64,000 nucleotides of DNA from Polaribacter sp. SA4-12 (GTDB lineage: Bacteria; Bacteroidota; Bacteroidia; Flavobacteriales; Flavobacteriaceae). Position 1 is the stretch's first letter. Each line of letters starts with the position of its first letter. Positions 15,699-25,122 of this stretch are shown piece by piece. The stretch lies in assembly GCF_002163675.1 (NCBI RefSeq), contig NZ_CP019334.1:10001-74000 (forward strand), in the 5' to 3' direction. Under the pieces are notes generated by a model. That model saw only the letters and a program-made list of their open reading frames with translations, was not told the DNA's origin and made no database searches. The translations under genes were made by a program, and so were the position numbers.

Positions 15699-17333
15699 AT
15701 GAGAAAAATAGTTTTATTAGTTGTTTTAAGTATATCAGTATCAGTTTTCGCACAGAAAAAAGATAAAAAACTAATTACAATAGATGGAGAAAAAATAACA
15801 GTTTCAGAATTTAAAAGAGTTTATGAAAAGAATTTAGACGCTATAGATAATGAAGATGCTAAAAGTGTAACTAAAAATTTAGAGTTATATATAAACTATA
15901 AGTTAAAAGTGAAAGAAGCTTACGCAATTAAGCTTGATACTTTACCTTCTTATAAAAGAGAAATGGAAACGTATAAAAACCAACTTTCTGCTCCTTATTT
16001 ACAAGACACTACTTTTATAGACAAATTAGTAAAAGATGCTTATTTTAGGACTAAAAATCAAGTAAAAGCAAAGCACATCTTAATAAGAATGCCTAGAGAA
16101 GCAACACCAAAAGACACTTTATTAGCTTATAATAAAATTTTTAAATTAAGAGAGCGTATTTTAAACGGTGAAAAATTTGAAGTAGTTGCTGCTGAGTCTT
16201 CTGATGATAAATCTGCACAAGATGATCCAAAAACAGGTAGAAAAGGAAATGGTGGTAATTTAGGTTATTTCTCTGCTTTTAATATGGTGTACCCTTTTGA
16301 GAATGCTGCTTATTCTACTAAAATTGGTGAAATTTCGATGCCTTTTAAAACGCAATTTGGTTATCATATAATGCAAGTAGACGATTTTAAAGAGTCTAAA
16401 GGAGAAATTGAAGCAGCTCATATTCTAATTAGAGATACTTCTGCTGTTGGAGAAAAGAAGATTGTTGATGTTTATATTAAATTACAAGCGAAAGAAAAGT
16501 TTGAAGACTTAGCTAAAGAATATTCAGAAGATCCAGGATCTAAAGGTAATGGAGGTAAATTAGGTAAGTTTGGTGCAGGAAGAATGGTGAAACCGTTTTC
16601 TGACGCTGCATTTTCTTTAGAAAATGTTAACGATTACTCTAAGCCTTTTAAAACTCGTTTTGGATGGCATATTGTTAAGTTAATAAAGAAATACCCTATT
16701 AAGTCTTTTGATGAAATGAAAAAAGGTTTAAAAACAAAAGTTAAAAAGAGTTCTAGAATGCAATTGTCTGAAAAAGCAGTTGTGAATAAATTAAAAAAAG
16801 AATATTCTATTATAGAGTTTGAAGACGCAAAAAAGATTTTAGATAGAAAGAATTTAAGATCGATTCCTAAAGATTCTTTACAAGGTACAATTATCAGTAT
16901 TAATGATAAAAAAGTAACGCAAGAAACTTTTATTAAGTATATTAGAAATAGAAGACATTTGGCAACCTTTAAACTTTTTGAAATGTTTAAAGAAGATCAA
17001 ATAATGACATATTATAAAGAAAACTTAATTCATACAGAACCAGAATATGCGTATACATTAAAAGAGTATGAAGATGGTTTGTTACTTTTTGAATTAATGC
17101 AAAATAAAATTTGGACAAAGTCTTCTAAAGATACTCTTGGTTTAAAAAAATATTTCGAATCTAATACAGTTAATTACAAAACAGATGATTTAAAATCGAT
17201 AAAAGGGCAGGTGATTAACGATTATCAAAACTTTTTAGAGAAAAACTGGATTGCAGATTTAAGAAAGAAAAGTAAAATTAAAGTTGATAAAAAACAATTA
17301 AAGAAACTAATTAAATTCTACGGAAAAAATTAA
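15699..17333 (+). CDS. Periplasmic peptidylprolyl isomerase, two parvulin domains
   Basis: The 544-residue secreted foldase has a signal peptide (MRKIVLLVVLSISVSVFAQ), a SurA/PpiC-like N-terminal region (ITIDGEKITVSEFKRVYEKN) and two parvulin rotamase domains. The first runs from AKHILIRMP (about residue 124) to FGYHIMQVDDF, and the second from AAHILIRDT (about 245) to FGWHIVKLI. A Lys-rich C-terminal region of about 200 residues follows. It probably helps outer-membrane proteins fold in the periplasm. It is the first of three consecutive foldase-like genes. Confidence 0.92.
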   Translation: MRKIVLLVVLSISVSVFAQKKDKKLITIDGEKITVSEFKRVYEKNLDAIDNEDAKSVTKNLELYINYKLKVKEAYAIKLDTLPSYKREMETYKNQLSAPYLQDTTFIDKLVKDAYFRTKNQVKAKHILIRMPREATPKDTLLAYNKIFKLRERILNGEKFEVVAAESSDDKSAQDDPKTGRKGNGGNLGYFSAFNMVYPFENAAYSTKIGEISMPFKTQFGYHIMQVDDFKESKGEIEAAHILIRDTSAVGEKKIVDVYIKLQAKEKFEDLAKEYSEDPGSKGNGGKLGKFGAGRMVKPFSDAAFSLENVNDYSKPFKTRFGWHIVKLIKKYPIKSFDEMKKGLKTKVKKSSRMQLSEKAVVNKLKKEYSIIEFEDAKKILDRKNLRSIPKDSLQGTIISINDKKVTQETFIKYIRNRRHLATFKLFEMFKEDQIMTYYKENLIHTEPEYAYTLKEYEDGLLLFELMQNKIWTKSSKDTLGLKKYFESNTVNYKTDDLKSIKGQVINDYQNFLEKNWIADLRKKSKIKVDKKQLKKLIKFYGKN

Positions 17334-18178
17334 TGAAGTACTTCCTTTTTATATTTTGTATTGTTCTTTTTGCTTCTTGCGATCTTTTTAAAATCCAAGA
17401 AAAAGAAAGTAACGCTTCAGAAATTGTAGCTATTGTTAATACAGAGAAACTGTTTAGAAAAGATTTAGAAGGTGTTTTGCCTAAAAATATAAATAAAGGC
17501 GATAGTCTTGTTTTAGTTAATAGTTATATTCAAAATTGGGCAATTAAAAGACTTCTATTAGAAAAGGCAAAGAATAATAGCTCATTAGAAACGGTTAACC
17601 AAATAGATGATTTAGTTCAAGATTATAAAGAAAGTCTATTAATTAATAATTATAAAGAGCAACTTATAAAACAAAAATTAGATACTATTGTTTCTGAGGA
17701 AGAATTAGAAAAATATTATTTACTGAATAAAGAAAACTTTAAACTAAATGAAGAATTAGTTAAAATAAGGTACCTTCATGTAGATAATAATATGATTGAT
17801 ATAGATGAGATTTTGTCTCTTTTTAAATCTGATGATATAAATGACTTAGAAGAGTTAGAAAAACGAGAGTTAAGCTTTAAATTCCATCAATTTAACGATT
17901 CAACTTGGACTCAATTAGATAAGGTTTTGTTAAAACTTCCTTTTTCAAAGGGTAAACTGTTAAAAAAAACAAAATTCATCGAAAAACAAGATTCAATAGG
18001 TTTATATTTGGCAACCATAAAAGATGTTTTACCACGTAATTCTATAGCACCTATAAGCTATATAACATCAACAATAAAACAAATGATTTTACATAAACGT
18101 AAAATTGAATTATTAAGAGATATAGAAAAAATAATAGTAAAAGATGCAACACAGAACAACAATTTCAAAATATATTAA
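17333..18178 (+). CDS. SurA-N-like lipoprotein without a clear rotamase domain
   Basis: The 281-residue product is a lipoprotein (lipobox LFASC, Cys16). It begins with a SurA/parvulin-style N-terminal domain (EIVAIVNTEKLFRKDLEGVLP), but the rotamase segment that should follow is degenerate: no HILI or FGYHI motif is seen. It overlaps both neighbours, by 1 base with the upstream PPIase (TAATG) and by 35 bases with the downstream SurA homologue, so the three are translationally linked. A chaperone or scaffold role in the same pathway is inferred. Confidence 0.78.
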   Translation: MKYFLFIFCIVLFASCDLFKIQEKESNASEIVAIVNTEKLFRKDLEGVLPKNINKGDSLVLVNSYIQNWAIKRLLLEKAKNNSSLETVNQIDDLVQDYKESLLINNYKEQLIKQKLDTIVSEEELEKYYLLNKENFKLNEELVKIRYLHVDNNMIDIDEILSLFKSDDINDLEELEKRELSFKFHQFNDSTWTQLDKVLLKLPFSKGKLLKKTKFIEKQDSIGLYLATIKDVLPRNSIAPISYITSTIKQMILHKRKIELLRDIEKIIVKDATQNNNFKIY

Positions 18179-19523
18179 ATTATCAGTTTGTACCCTTTTC
18201 TTCGGATTTGTAGGATTACAAACTTCTGCTCAGAAAATTAAAATTGATGGAGTAGCAGTTGTAATAGGTAAAAACATTGTTTTAGATTCTGATATTGCTA
18301 AGTTTAAGCAAGAAGTTGAATTAAGAAGTGAAGGAAAAGTAAAAATTACTGACTGCGAAATGTTAGAAGAATTAATGCAGCAGAAATTAATGGCACATCA
18401 CGCAATTGTTGATAGTGTTACAGTATCTGACCCCGAAATTACATCTAGAGTAGATAGAAGTATTCAATATTTTACGCAACAATATGGTAGTATAGAAAAA
18501 GTGATTAAAGCTTATGGTTTTAATGACTTAGAAGATTTAAAAAAGGAATTAACTACAGTTCAAACAGAAAATGTTTTAATTGAAAAAGAGCAACAAAAAG
18601 TTACTGAAAAAGTAGATGTTACTCCAGAAGAAGTTCGTTTATATTATGTTGGATTAAAAGATAAAGGAGAATTACCTCAATTTCCTGCAGAAATAGAACT
18701 TGCTCAAATTGTTTTAAAAGCTGTTCCTACAAATGAAGAAACAGAAAGAGTTATTGCTAAACTACTTGAAATTAAAAAGCAAATAGAAGATGGTTCTAGT
18801 TTTAAAATGAAAGCTATTATTAATTCTGATGATCCAGGAGTTACAAGTAATGGAGGTGAATATACTGTAACTAAAGAGTCTGCTTTTATTAAAGAATTTA
18901 AAGAAATGGCTTTTACACTAGATATTGGTCAGGTTTCAAAACCATTTAAATCTCAGTTTGGTTACCATATTATGCAATTGCACGCAATTAAAGGTAATAC
19001 AAGAATTGCATCTCATATTTTAATGCAACCAGAAGTTCCTGAAGATAAATTAAAAGAAATTAAAGAGAAAGCAGAAAAAATTATAGTTGATATTAGAGAA
19101 GGTAAAATAACTTTTGATGATGCTGTTAAGAAATATTCTGATGATGATACTAAGAAAAATGGAGGACTTATTGTAAACCCATCTACGGGAGAATCAAAAT
19201 TTGATTTAACAAGAATGGACCCTGCTTTTTATGCAAGGGTTAGTGATCTTAAAAAAGGTGAAATGACAGAGCCTTTTTATGATGAAGAAAGATCTGGAGA
19301 TAAAATGTATAAGTTTATTTTAATGAAAGACAGAACAGATACTCATGTTGCAGATATTATTGAAGATTATGTTAAAGTACAACAATTAGCCCTTCAAAAA
19401 AAGAAAGAAGAAACCATTACAAAGTGGGCTAAAGAAAAAATAAAAGATACTTATATTAAAATAGGAGAAGATCATGGTAAGTGTACTTTTGATAAGAACT
19501 GGAAAAAAGAAGTAAGTAAATAA
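18144..19523 (+). CDS. surA: SurA-like periplasmic chaperone / peptidylprolyl isomerase
   Basis: The 459-residue protein has a signal peptide with an extended n-region (QHRTTISKYIK, then a hydrophobic core to TSAQ) and a SurA N-domain (DGVAVVIGKNIVLDSDIAKFKQE). Two parvulin-type domains follow, ELAQIVLKA to FGYHIMQLH and IASHILMQP to a partly conserved end (PFYDEERSGDKMYKFILMKD). It should deliver nascent outer-membrane barrels to the BAM machinery. Its start lies 35 bases inside the preceding gene and its last base is shared with the moxR start. Confidence 0.9.
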   Translation: MQHRTTISKYIKLSVCTLFFGFVGLQTSAQKIKIDGVAVVIGKNIVLDSDIAKFKQEVELRSEGKVKITDCEMLEELMQQKLMAHHAIVDSVTVSDPEITSRVDRSIQYFTQQYGSIEKVIKAYGFNDLEDLKKELTTVQTENVLIEKEQQKVTEKVDVTPEEVRLYYVGLKDKGELPQFPAEIELAQIVLKAVPTNEETERVIAKLLEIKKQIEDGSSFKMKAIINSDDPGVTSNGGEYTVTKESAFIKEFKEMAFTLDIGQVSKPFKSQFGYHIMQLHAIKGNTRIASHILMQPEVPEDKLKEIKEKAEKIIVDIREGKITFDDAVKKYSDDDTKKNGGLIVNPSTGESKFDLTRMDPAFYARVSDLKKGEMTEPFYDEERSGDKMYKFILMKDRTDTHVADIIEDYVKVQQLALQKKKEETITKWAKEKIKDTYIKIGEDHGKCTFDKNWKKEVSK

Positions 19524-20476
19524 TGTCTGACGTTAAAGCAGTAAATGATTTAGTATTTAAATACAACGCCTTAAAGGCAGAAATAGGTAAGGTTATAATT
19601 GGTCAGCACGAAGCTGTAAATTTCACTTTATTATCTATTCTTTGTGGAGGACACTCATTATTAGTTGGAGTTCCTGGTTTAGCAAAAACGTTGTTGGTAA
19701 ATACTGTTTCTGATGCTTTAGGATTAAACTTTAAAAGAATACAATTTACACCAGATTTAATGCCTTCTGATATTTTAGGAAGTGAAATTTTAGATGAAAA
19801 CAGACATTTTAAATTTATAAAAGGCCCTATTTTCTCTAATATTATTCTTGCTGATGAGATTAATAGAACGCCTCCAAAAACACAGGCAGCTTTATTAGAA
19901 GCAATGCAAGAACGTTCTGTAACTGTTTCTGGAAATCATTATAAATTAGATTTACCATTTTTTGTATTAGCAACTCAAAATCCTATTGAGCAAGAAGGAA
20001 CGTATCCTTTACCAGAAGCTCAGTTAGATCGTTTTATGTTTTCAATTTATTTAGAATACCCTTCTTTTGAAGAAGAAGTTGCTGTAGTAAAAAGCACAAC
20101 AGGTAATAAAAGTGAAACAATAAATCCTTTATTTTCATCTGAAGAAATTGTTGAGGTACAAAAATTAATACGTAAAATTCCTGTAGCAGATAATGTTATA
20201 GAATATGCAGTTCGTTTAGTAGGTAAAACAAGACCTAAATCTAAAGAAGCAACAGAATTAGTTAAATCTTATTTAGATTGGGGAGCAGGTCCAAGAGCCT
20301 CTCAGAATTTAATATTAGCAGCAAAAGCATATGCAGCAGTTAATGGAAAGTTTTCACCAGATATAGAAGATGTAAAAGCAGTTGCTATTCCTATTTTATC
20401 TCATAGAATTGTGAAAAATTATAAAGCAGAAGCAGAAGGAATTACTATTTCAGATATTATAAAATCTCTCTTATAG
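19523..20476 (+). CDS. MoxR-family AAA+ ATPase
   Basis: The 317-residue protein is a MoxR-type AAA+ ATPase, a chaperone-like factor for maturation of protein complexes. Walker A is GVPGLAKT (residues 49-56), Walker B ILADEINRTPPKTQAALLEAMQE, and sensor 1 the ATQNPIEQEGTYPLPEAQLDRF segment. It overlaps the surA stop by 1 base. In many Bacteroidota moxR is followed by DUF58 and VWA-domain genes; here a terminator follows instead, so its partners are elsewhere or it works with the foldases. Confidence 0.94.
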   Translation: MSDVKAVNDLVFKYNALKAEIGKVIIGQHEAVNFTLLSILCGGHSLLVGVPGLAKTLLVNTVSDALGLNFKRIQFTPDLMPSDILGSEILDENRHFKFIKGPIFSNIILADEINRTPPKTQAALLEAMQERSVTVSGNHYKLDLPFFVLATQNPIEQEGTYPLPEAQLDRFMFSIYLEYPSFEEEVAVVKSTTGNKSETINPLFSSEEIVEVQKLIRKIPVADNVIEYAVRLVGKTRPKSKEATELVKSYLDWGAGPRASQNLILAAKAYAAVNGKFSPDIEDVKAVAIPILSHRIVKNYKAEAEGITISDIIKSLL

Positions 20477-20490
20477 AAATTACCTTTTAA

Positions 20491-20538
20491 TATAAAACAT
20501 AAAAAACACGGCATTTGCCGTGTTTTTTATGTTTTATA
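20491..20538. terminator. Perfect 23-bp-arm palindromic bidirectional terminator
   Basis: The arms 20491-20513 and 20516-20538 are exact reverse complements around a 2-base spacer (TT). The centre is AACACGGCA/TGCCGTGTT flanked by A and T tracts, so it can terminate both the moxR operon and the convergent rsmD operon. Confidence 0.9.
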
Positions 20539-20564
20539 AGTATAATAATAAAGCTTAGTAAAAA

Positions 20565-21110
20565 CTATTGTTCTAGGTTTTCAAAGAAACTAAATACATT
20601 TCCTCCATAACGTTTATCGTAAATATGATTTTCATGTTTAGATAAATCTGTATGTTTAGAATGTTCTACAATTAAAATACCTTCTTCTTTTAAAATATTT
20701 TGAGAGAATACTAAATCTACGATTTTTAAAAATTGTTCTGCATCAAAATCATATGGTGGATCTGCAAAAATTACATCAGCTTGTAAAGTGGTTTTTTCTA
20801 AAAATTTATAGACATCACTTTTAAAAGTATTTATTGGTAAGTCTAATTCTTTTGCTGTTTCGTTAATGTATTTAATACATCCAAAATGAGCATCAATTGC
20901 ATAAATTGTTTTGGTACCTCTAGAAGCAAACTCATAACTGATGTTTCCTGTACCAGAGAATAAATCTATTACAGAAATACTATCAAAATAATAGGTGTTA
21001 TTTAAGATGTTAAATAGCGATTCTTTTGCCATGTCTGTTGTTGGACGAACAGGTAAGTTTTTAGGCGCTTTTAAACGTCTGCTTTTATGCTTTCCGGAAA
21101 TTATTCTCAT
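20565..21110 (-). CDS. rsmD: 16S rRNA (guanine(966)-N(2))-methyltransferase
   Basis: This SAM-dependent enzyme methylates G966 of 16S rRNA. The 181-residue chain has the family N-terminus (MRIISGKHKSRRLKAP), the SAM-binding DLFSGTGNISYEFASRG and the base-methylation motif FADPPYDFD. It overlaps the DUF3822 stop by 4 bases and ends an operon with DUF3822 and a membrane protein. Confidence 0.95.
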   Translation of the reverse strand: MRIISGKHKSRRLKAPKNLPVRPTTDMAKESLFNILNNTYYFDSISVIDLFSGTGNISYEFASRGTKTIYAIDAHFGCIKYINETAKELDLPINTFKSDVYKFLEKTTLQADVIFADPPYDFDAEQFLKIVDLVFSQNILKEEGILIVEHSKHTDLSKHENHIYDKRYGGNVFSFFENLEQ

Positions 21111-21928
21111 GAATTTAAAAGGATATAATTTGAATGTTTAGAAGCGTTTAATTTGTCGAAAATGTTATTCTTACTTTCTAAAAAGAAAATATTTCTGATA
21201 TATTGATATGCAATAGTATAGATTTCTGATTCTAATTCAATATCTCCAGTAAAATATAGTTTTACTTCTTCTACATCTAATTTTAATTGCTCAAATGTAA
21301 ATAGGATATAATAAATAAAGTCTTCTTTAGTTTCAAAATAAAAAGAATTTGAAAATTCTAATTGCTTATTTTGAAGAACAACTATATCAATAGTATCTTT
21401 TGAAACATTTACAAACACCTTTTTTTCATCAGAATTAGGTAAAGTAATTAAACTTTCAATAAATGAAGTAAGATGATGTTTGTATTCAAACTCGCCAAAA
21501 TTTTGAAATAAGTAATTATTGATGTTTACATAAGGTACGTAAACGTTTTTTGCATTTACACTTTGTATATCATCAAAAGCAATAAAATCTGTAGCTAATG
21601 TTTTAATATTAAAATTAAGATATTCAGAAAGTTTCACTTCAGAAAAATAAGCATTAGGTACTAACGTAAATAAATTGTTTTGATGTATTACTAATACAGA
21701 AGAGAAATCTTTTTGTAAGTATTCGTCTGTTTTAAAGATTTCTTCAATCTTTTTTAATAAACCTTCAGGAGTTATTTGTTTTTCTTCAAATATATATTCA
21801 GAAAAATATAAAACTTCTTTAGTTGTATTGTTTGTTATACAAAAAGAAAATCCATCCAAATTAAATTGGATGGATAACTTAGTATCTTTAATGTTTATTA
21901 AAGTAGTATTACTATTCTTTTTTATCAC
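21107..21928 (-). CDS. DUF3822 family protein
   Basis: The product is a DUF3822 protein, a Bacteroidota family whose fold resembles actin/ASKHA ATPases, typically encoded next to rsmD. The core TKLSIQFNLDGFSFCITN and the late FVNVSKDTIDIVVLQNKQLEFSNSFYF are typical. The frame extends to 21979, but the first 17 codons overlap the upstream gene and look non-native; a GTG at 21928 gives 273 residues starting IKKNSNTTLIN. Length and position beside rsmD support the call. The mechanism is unknown. Confidence 0.85.
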   Translation of the reverse strand: MIKKNSNTTLINIKDTKLSIQFNLDGFSFCITNNTTKEVLYFSEYIFEEKQITPEGLLKKIEEIFKTDEYLQKDFSSVLVIHQNNLFTLVPNAYFSEVKLSEYLNFNIKTLATDFIAFDDIQSVNAKNVYVPYVNINNYLFQNFGEFEYKHHLTSFIESLITLPNSDEKKVFVNVSKDTIDIVVLQNKQLEFSNSFYFETKEDFIYYILFTFEQLKLDVEEVKLYFTGDIELESEIYTIAYQYIRNIFFLESKNNIFDKLNASKHSNYILLNS

Positions 21929-22646
21929 CTGCTTTTTTATCGTAAGAAGGAGGCCAATTACCACCAGTTGAAACTTCATCTAAAGAACCAACAGAAACAA
22001 ACTCTCCTTTAATTTGGTCTGTAGCAATTGCTTCTAATTCTTGTTTAATTAAAGAAGAATCCATTCCTTTTAAAATACCTGCTTTTTCAGTTTTCACGAT
22101 GAATGTAGGTACTATTAATCCCTGTACTTTTTCTACAGTTCCTATTTCAATATCAAATTCTTTTCCTTCTGTACCAGGAACTTTAAACATATCTTGGTAA
22201 TTTCTGCCTTTAAAATACTTTGCAACAGATTCATAACCAATAGTATCTATTTTTCTGATTTCTACATCAATAATAATTCCACCACCTCTATCTTCTTTTT
22301 CTACAATAGTTTTAGTTTCTGTTAAAGCTACTTGTGCAGTATCAATAAATTTAATTAAACCAGCTTTATCTTTCGTATAATTACCAGTTACTTCAAAATG
22401 CTTTACTTCTGCATCTCTAATTATTTTTAATTGATTAATAACTTTAGCATATTTTGTAACTTTTTGTTTATTAAATATAATTGGCTGCATTATTCCATAG
22501 TATATTTTATAAATTAAAAATACTGATAATACCAGTAACAATATCGATGCAATCCATCTCAATTTTAAAGGTAAATATTTAACTATAATAATAGCTAAAA
22601 GCACTGCAACTAAAACCGCTGCCAAAATCATTCCGATTAATCCCAT
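21912..22646 (-). CDS. Conserved inner-membrane-anchored protein of unknown function
   Basis: The 244-residue protein has two N-terminal membrane segments (MILAAVLVAVLLAIIIVKYL and WIASILLLVLSVFLIYKIYYG). A soluble region with a repetitive alpha/beta character (KHFEVTGNYTKDKAGLIKFIDTAQVAL) follows, and the C-terminus is Pro/Lys-rich. No enzyme motif is seen. It overlaps the DUF3822 gene and leads the rsmD operon; a TAgaTTTG element lies about 30 bases upstream (22676-22683). Confidence 0.72.
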   Translation of the reverse strand: MGLIGMILAAVLVAVLLAIIIVKYLPLKLRWIASILLLVLSVFLIYKIYYGIMQPIIFNKQKVTKYAKVINQLKIIRDAEVKHFEVTGNYTKDKAGLIKFIDTAQVALTETKTIVEKEDRGGGIIIDVEIRKIDTIGYESVAKYFKGRNYQDMFKVPGTEGKEFDIEIGTVEKVQGLIVPTFIVKTEKAGILKGMDSSLIKQELEAIATDQIKGEFVSVGSLDEVSTGGNWPPSYDKKAGDKKE

Positions 22647-22675
22647 TTTAATTATGTTTTTTTAATAGTCTCTAG

Positions 22676-22734
22676 CAAATCTACAATTTTTTTTTAACGA
22701 TAAAAACTTTTATTAGCAAATCAATGTATCTTTG
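22676..22734. promoter_or_regulatory. Divergent promoter region, rsmD operon / RecD-like gene
   Basis: TAGATTTG on the minus strand (22676-22683) and TATCTTTG on the plus strand (22727-22734) both match TAnnTTTG and face away from each other. Neither has an exact TTG at 19 bases. Confidence 0.45.
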
Positions 22735-22750
22735 TTGAATTAATTTTTAT

Positions 22751-24175
22751 ATGATAAAAAAACCAGCCGAATTTTACTCAGAATTGCTGAAAAAGTTTCA
22801 ATATTCTCCAACTTCTAAACAAAACACGTTGTTACGCCTTTTAAGTGACTTTATTTTTGGAGAAGATAAAGATGATTTGTTTTTATTGAAAGGATATGCA
22901 GGTACAGGAAAAACGACAACAATTAGTGCTTTTGTAAATAGTTTGGCTTCTGCAGGAAAAAAATCAGTTTTGTTGGCTCCTACAGGTAGAGCCGCAAAAG
23001 TGATTTCTTTGTACTCAAAAAGAGAAGCTTTTACGATTCATAAGAAGATCTATTTTCCAAAGAAACAATCCAATGGTTCTGTAGATTTTGTTTTACAGCC
23101 AAATAAGCATAGAAATACAATTTTTATTATTGATGAAGCTTCTATGATTCCTGATAGTAGACAAAATCAAAAATTATTTGAAACGGGTTCTTTATTAGAC
23201 GATTTAATAAGATATGTTTATTCTGGTCATCAATGTAAATTGATATTTATTGGTGATACAGCTCAATTACCACCAGTAAAATTAAATATTAGTCCTGCCT
23301 TAGAACATGATACTTTAACGTATGATTTTCATAAGAATGTAACAGAAATAGAATTAGATGAGGTAATGCGTCAGCATGAAGATTCTGGTATACTTGCAAA
23401 TGCAACTTTATTAAGGTTGATGATTCAAAATGATGCAACCGATTTTCAATTTAATATCGATTTTCCTGATATTATACGATTAGAAGATGGTTATGATATT
23501 GAAGATGCTTTAGTGACTGCTTATGATAATGATGGAGTAGAGGATACTGCTTTTATTGTACGTTCTAACAAAAGAGCAAATCAGTATAATGAACAAATTA
23601 GAATGCATATTCGTGGACAAGAAAACGAAATATCTCCAGGTGATTATATAATGGTTGTTAAGAATAATTATTTTTGGTTAAAAGAAAATTCAACCGCAGG
23701 TTTTATTGCCAATGGAGATATTTGTGAAGTTTTAAAAATATTTTCCATCAAAGAATTATACGGTTTTAAATTTGCAGAAGTTGAGGTTAGAATGATTGAC
23801 TATCCAGATATGCAACCTTTTGAAACGGTATTGTTATTAGATACTTTAACAAGTGAAACACCTTCTTTAACTTATGAAGAGTCAAATAAATTATATCAAG
23901 CAGTAAAAGAAGATTATGCACACGAAAAATCAAAATCGAAACAGTTTTTAGCAATTAAAAAAAATGTCTTTTTTAATGCATTGCAAGTAAAATTCTCTTA
24001 TTCTATGACGTGTCATAAATCTCAAGGAGGACAATGGAAAACTGTTTTTATTGAACAACCTTATTTACCAGAAGGAGTTTCTAAGGAATATTATAGATGG
24101 CTATATACGGCATTAACAAGAGCACAAGAAAAGTTGTATTTAATAGGTTTTAAAGATGATTTATTTAATGATTAA
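22751..24175 (+). CDS. RecD-like superfamily 1 DNA helicase
   Basis: The 474-residue protein is a stand-alone RecD/AAA_30-type helicase, probably a 5'-3' DNA helicase in repair. The motifs are intact: Walker A (LKGYAGTGKTTTISAF), motif II (FIIDEASMI), motif III (FIGDTAQLPPV) and the C-terminal UvrD_C_2 segment (SYSMTCHKSQGGQW, then WLYTALTRAQEKLYLIG). There is no RecB/RecC neighbour. It converges on the lpxR-like gene, with the stop codons overlapping through TTAA. Confidence 0.93.
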   Translation: MIKKPAEFYSELLKKFQYSPTSKQNTLLRLLSDFIFGEDKDDLFLLKGYAGTGKTTTISAFVNSLASAGKKSVLLAPTGRAAKVISLYSKREAFTIHKKIYFPKKQSNGSVDFVLQPNKHRNTIFIIDEASMIPDSRQNQKLFETGSLLDDLIRYVYSGHQCKLIFIGDTAQLPPVKLNISPALEHDTLTYDFHKNVTEIELDEVMRQHEDSGILANATLLRLMIQNDATDFQFNIDFPDIIRLEDGYDIEDALVTAYDNDGVEDTAFIVRSNKRANQYNEQIRMHIRGQENEISPGDYIMVVKNNYFWLKENSTAGFIANGDICEVLKIFSIKELYGFKFAEVEVRMIDYPDMQPFETVLLLDTLTSETPSLTYEESNKLYQAVKEDYAHEKSKSKQFLAIKKNVFFNALQVKFSYSMTCHKSQGGQWKTVFIEQPYLPEGVSKEYYRWLYTALTRAQEKLYLIGFKDDLFND

Positions 24176-25122
24176 CGAAGTAGGTAGTTAATTATTATAC
24201 TTCCGTACTTATGTCCATAAGTATATCTTAAGTCTTTAGATTTGTTCGTATTGTAAATAAAAGTATATCCGAAGTTAAAACGATTTGCAGTAAATTTTAA
24301 ACCTAATTCTATATCAAGAACTATCGGCACCAATTCTTTAGTAACTAAACTTGTATTGTTTAAAAAACTTCCTTGTAAAGTTGCGTCATAAACAGCATAA
24401 CGTAACATCGGCTTTATATATAAAAAAGATTCAACTTCTCTAAAAGAGTTATTTTGTTCGTTGTTCAAACTCGTGTTAAAAGCGATTGAATTAGATATCT
24501 TTTGCAAAGGTCTAAATCCTATTCTTGCATTAATACCTGTTGACATATTTGTATAAATTGTACCTAGGTTAAGCTCGTTAGTCCAAGTAATATCAAAAAG
24601 ATTTTTCTCAGTATTTAAGATTGTTGTTAAATATTCAGCATTAAAATTTAGAACAAATGCGTTTTCTATTTGATATTCCCAACCAACAGCTTCCTTAAAA
24701 CCATAAATATCATGAATAAATTCTTGCAGTTCTTCTGCATAAGAATTAGAACCTATTACACCAATTTGTATTGATGTATTTAAAATTTGTGGTTTTTTAT
24801 AAACTCTATTTATACCAAAACTTCCATACAAATACCCCGCAAAAGGTCTATCGTGCTGACTAATATTGTAAACTACAGCTTTATTTGGAGTATACATTTC
24901 ATGTCCTAATTTCCATTCTAAAATGCGTTTCTCTAAAGATTCGTTTTTATTATTAGAAAGATATCTGTATGCTAAAAAAATACCACTAGTATAATATCTA
25001 TCTCTTACTTTAGAAACATATAAATCGTTGTCAGTGATAAAGCTTATATCTTGCGAAAATTTTTCTTGTGATATTGTAAGTGATGAAACAAATAAAAGCA
25101 GCGTAAAGATGTAGTATTTCAT
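24172..25122 (-). CDS. LpxR-like lipid A deacylase / DUF2219 barrel
   Basis: The product is an outer-membrane barrel of the LpxR/DUF2219 family, members of which remove the 3'-acyloxyacyl group from lipid A. From the ATG at 25122 it has 316 residues with a signal peptide (MKYYIFTLLLFVSSLTIS). The family signature SFITDNDLYVSKVRDRYYTSGIFLAYRYLS is followed by HDRPFAGYLYGSFGINR; the remainder alternates strands and ends in YGSIIINYLLR. A TATATTTG element ends 6 bases before the ATG, hinting at a leaderless transcript. Confidence 0.82.
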   Translation of the reverse strand: MKYYIFTLLLFVSSLTISQEKFSQDISFITDNDLYVSKVRDRYYTSGIFLAYRYLSNNKNESLEKRILEWKLGHEMYTPNKAVVYNISQHDRPFAGYLYGSFGINRVYKKPQILNTSIQIGVIGSNSYAEELQEFIHDIYGFKEAVGWEYQIENAFVLNFNAEYLTTILNTEKNLFDITWTNELNLGTIYTNMSTGINARIGFRPLQKISNSIAFNTSLNNEQNNSFREVESFLYIKPMLRYAVYDATLQGSFLNNTSLVTKELVPIVLDIELGLKFTANRFNFGYTFIYNTNKSKDLRYTYGHKYGSIIINYLLR

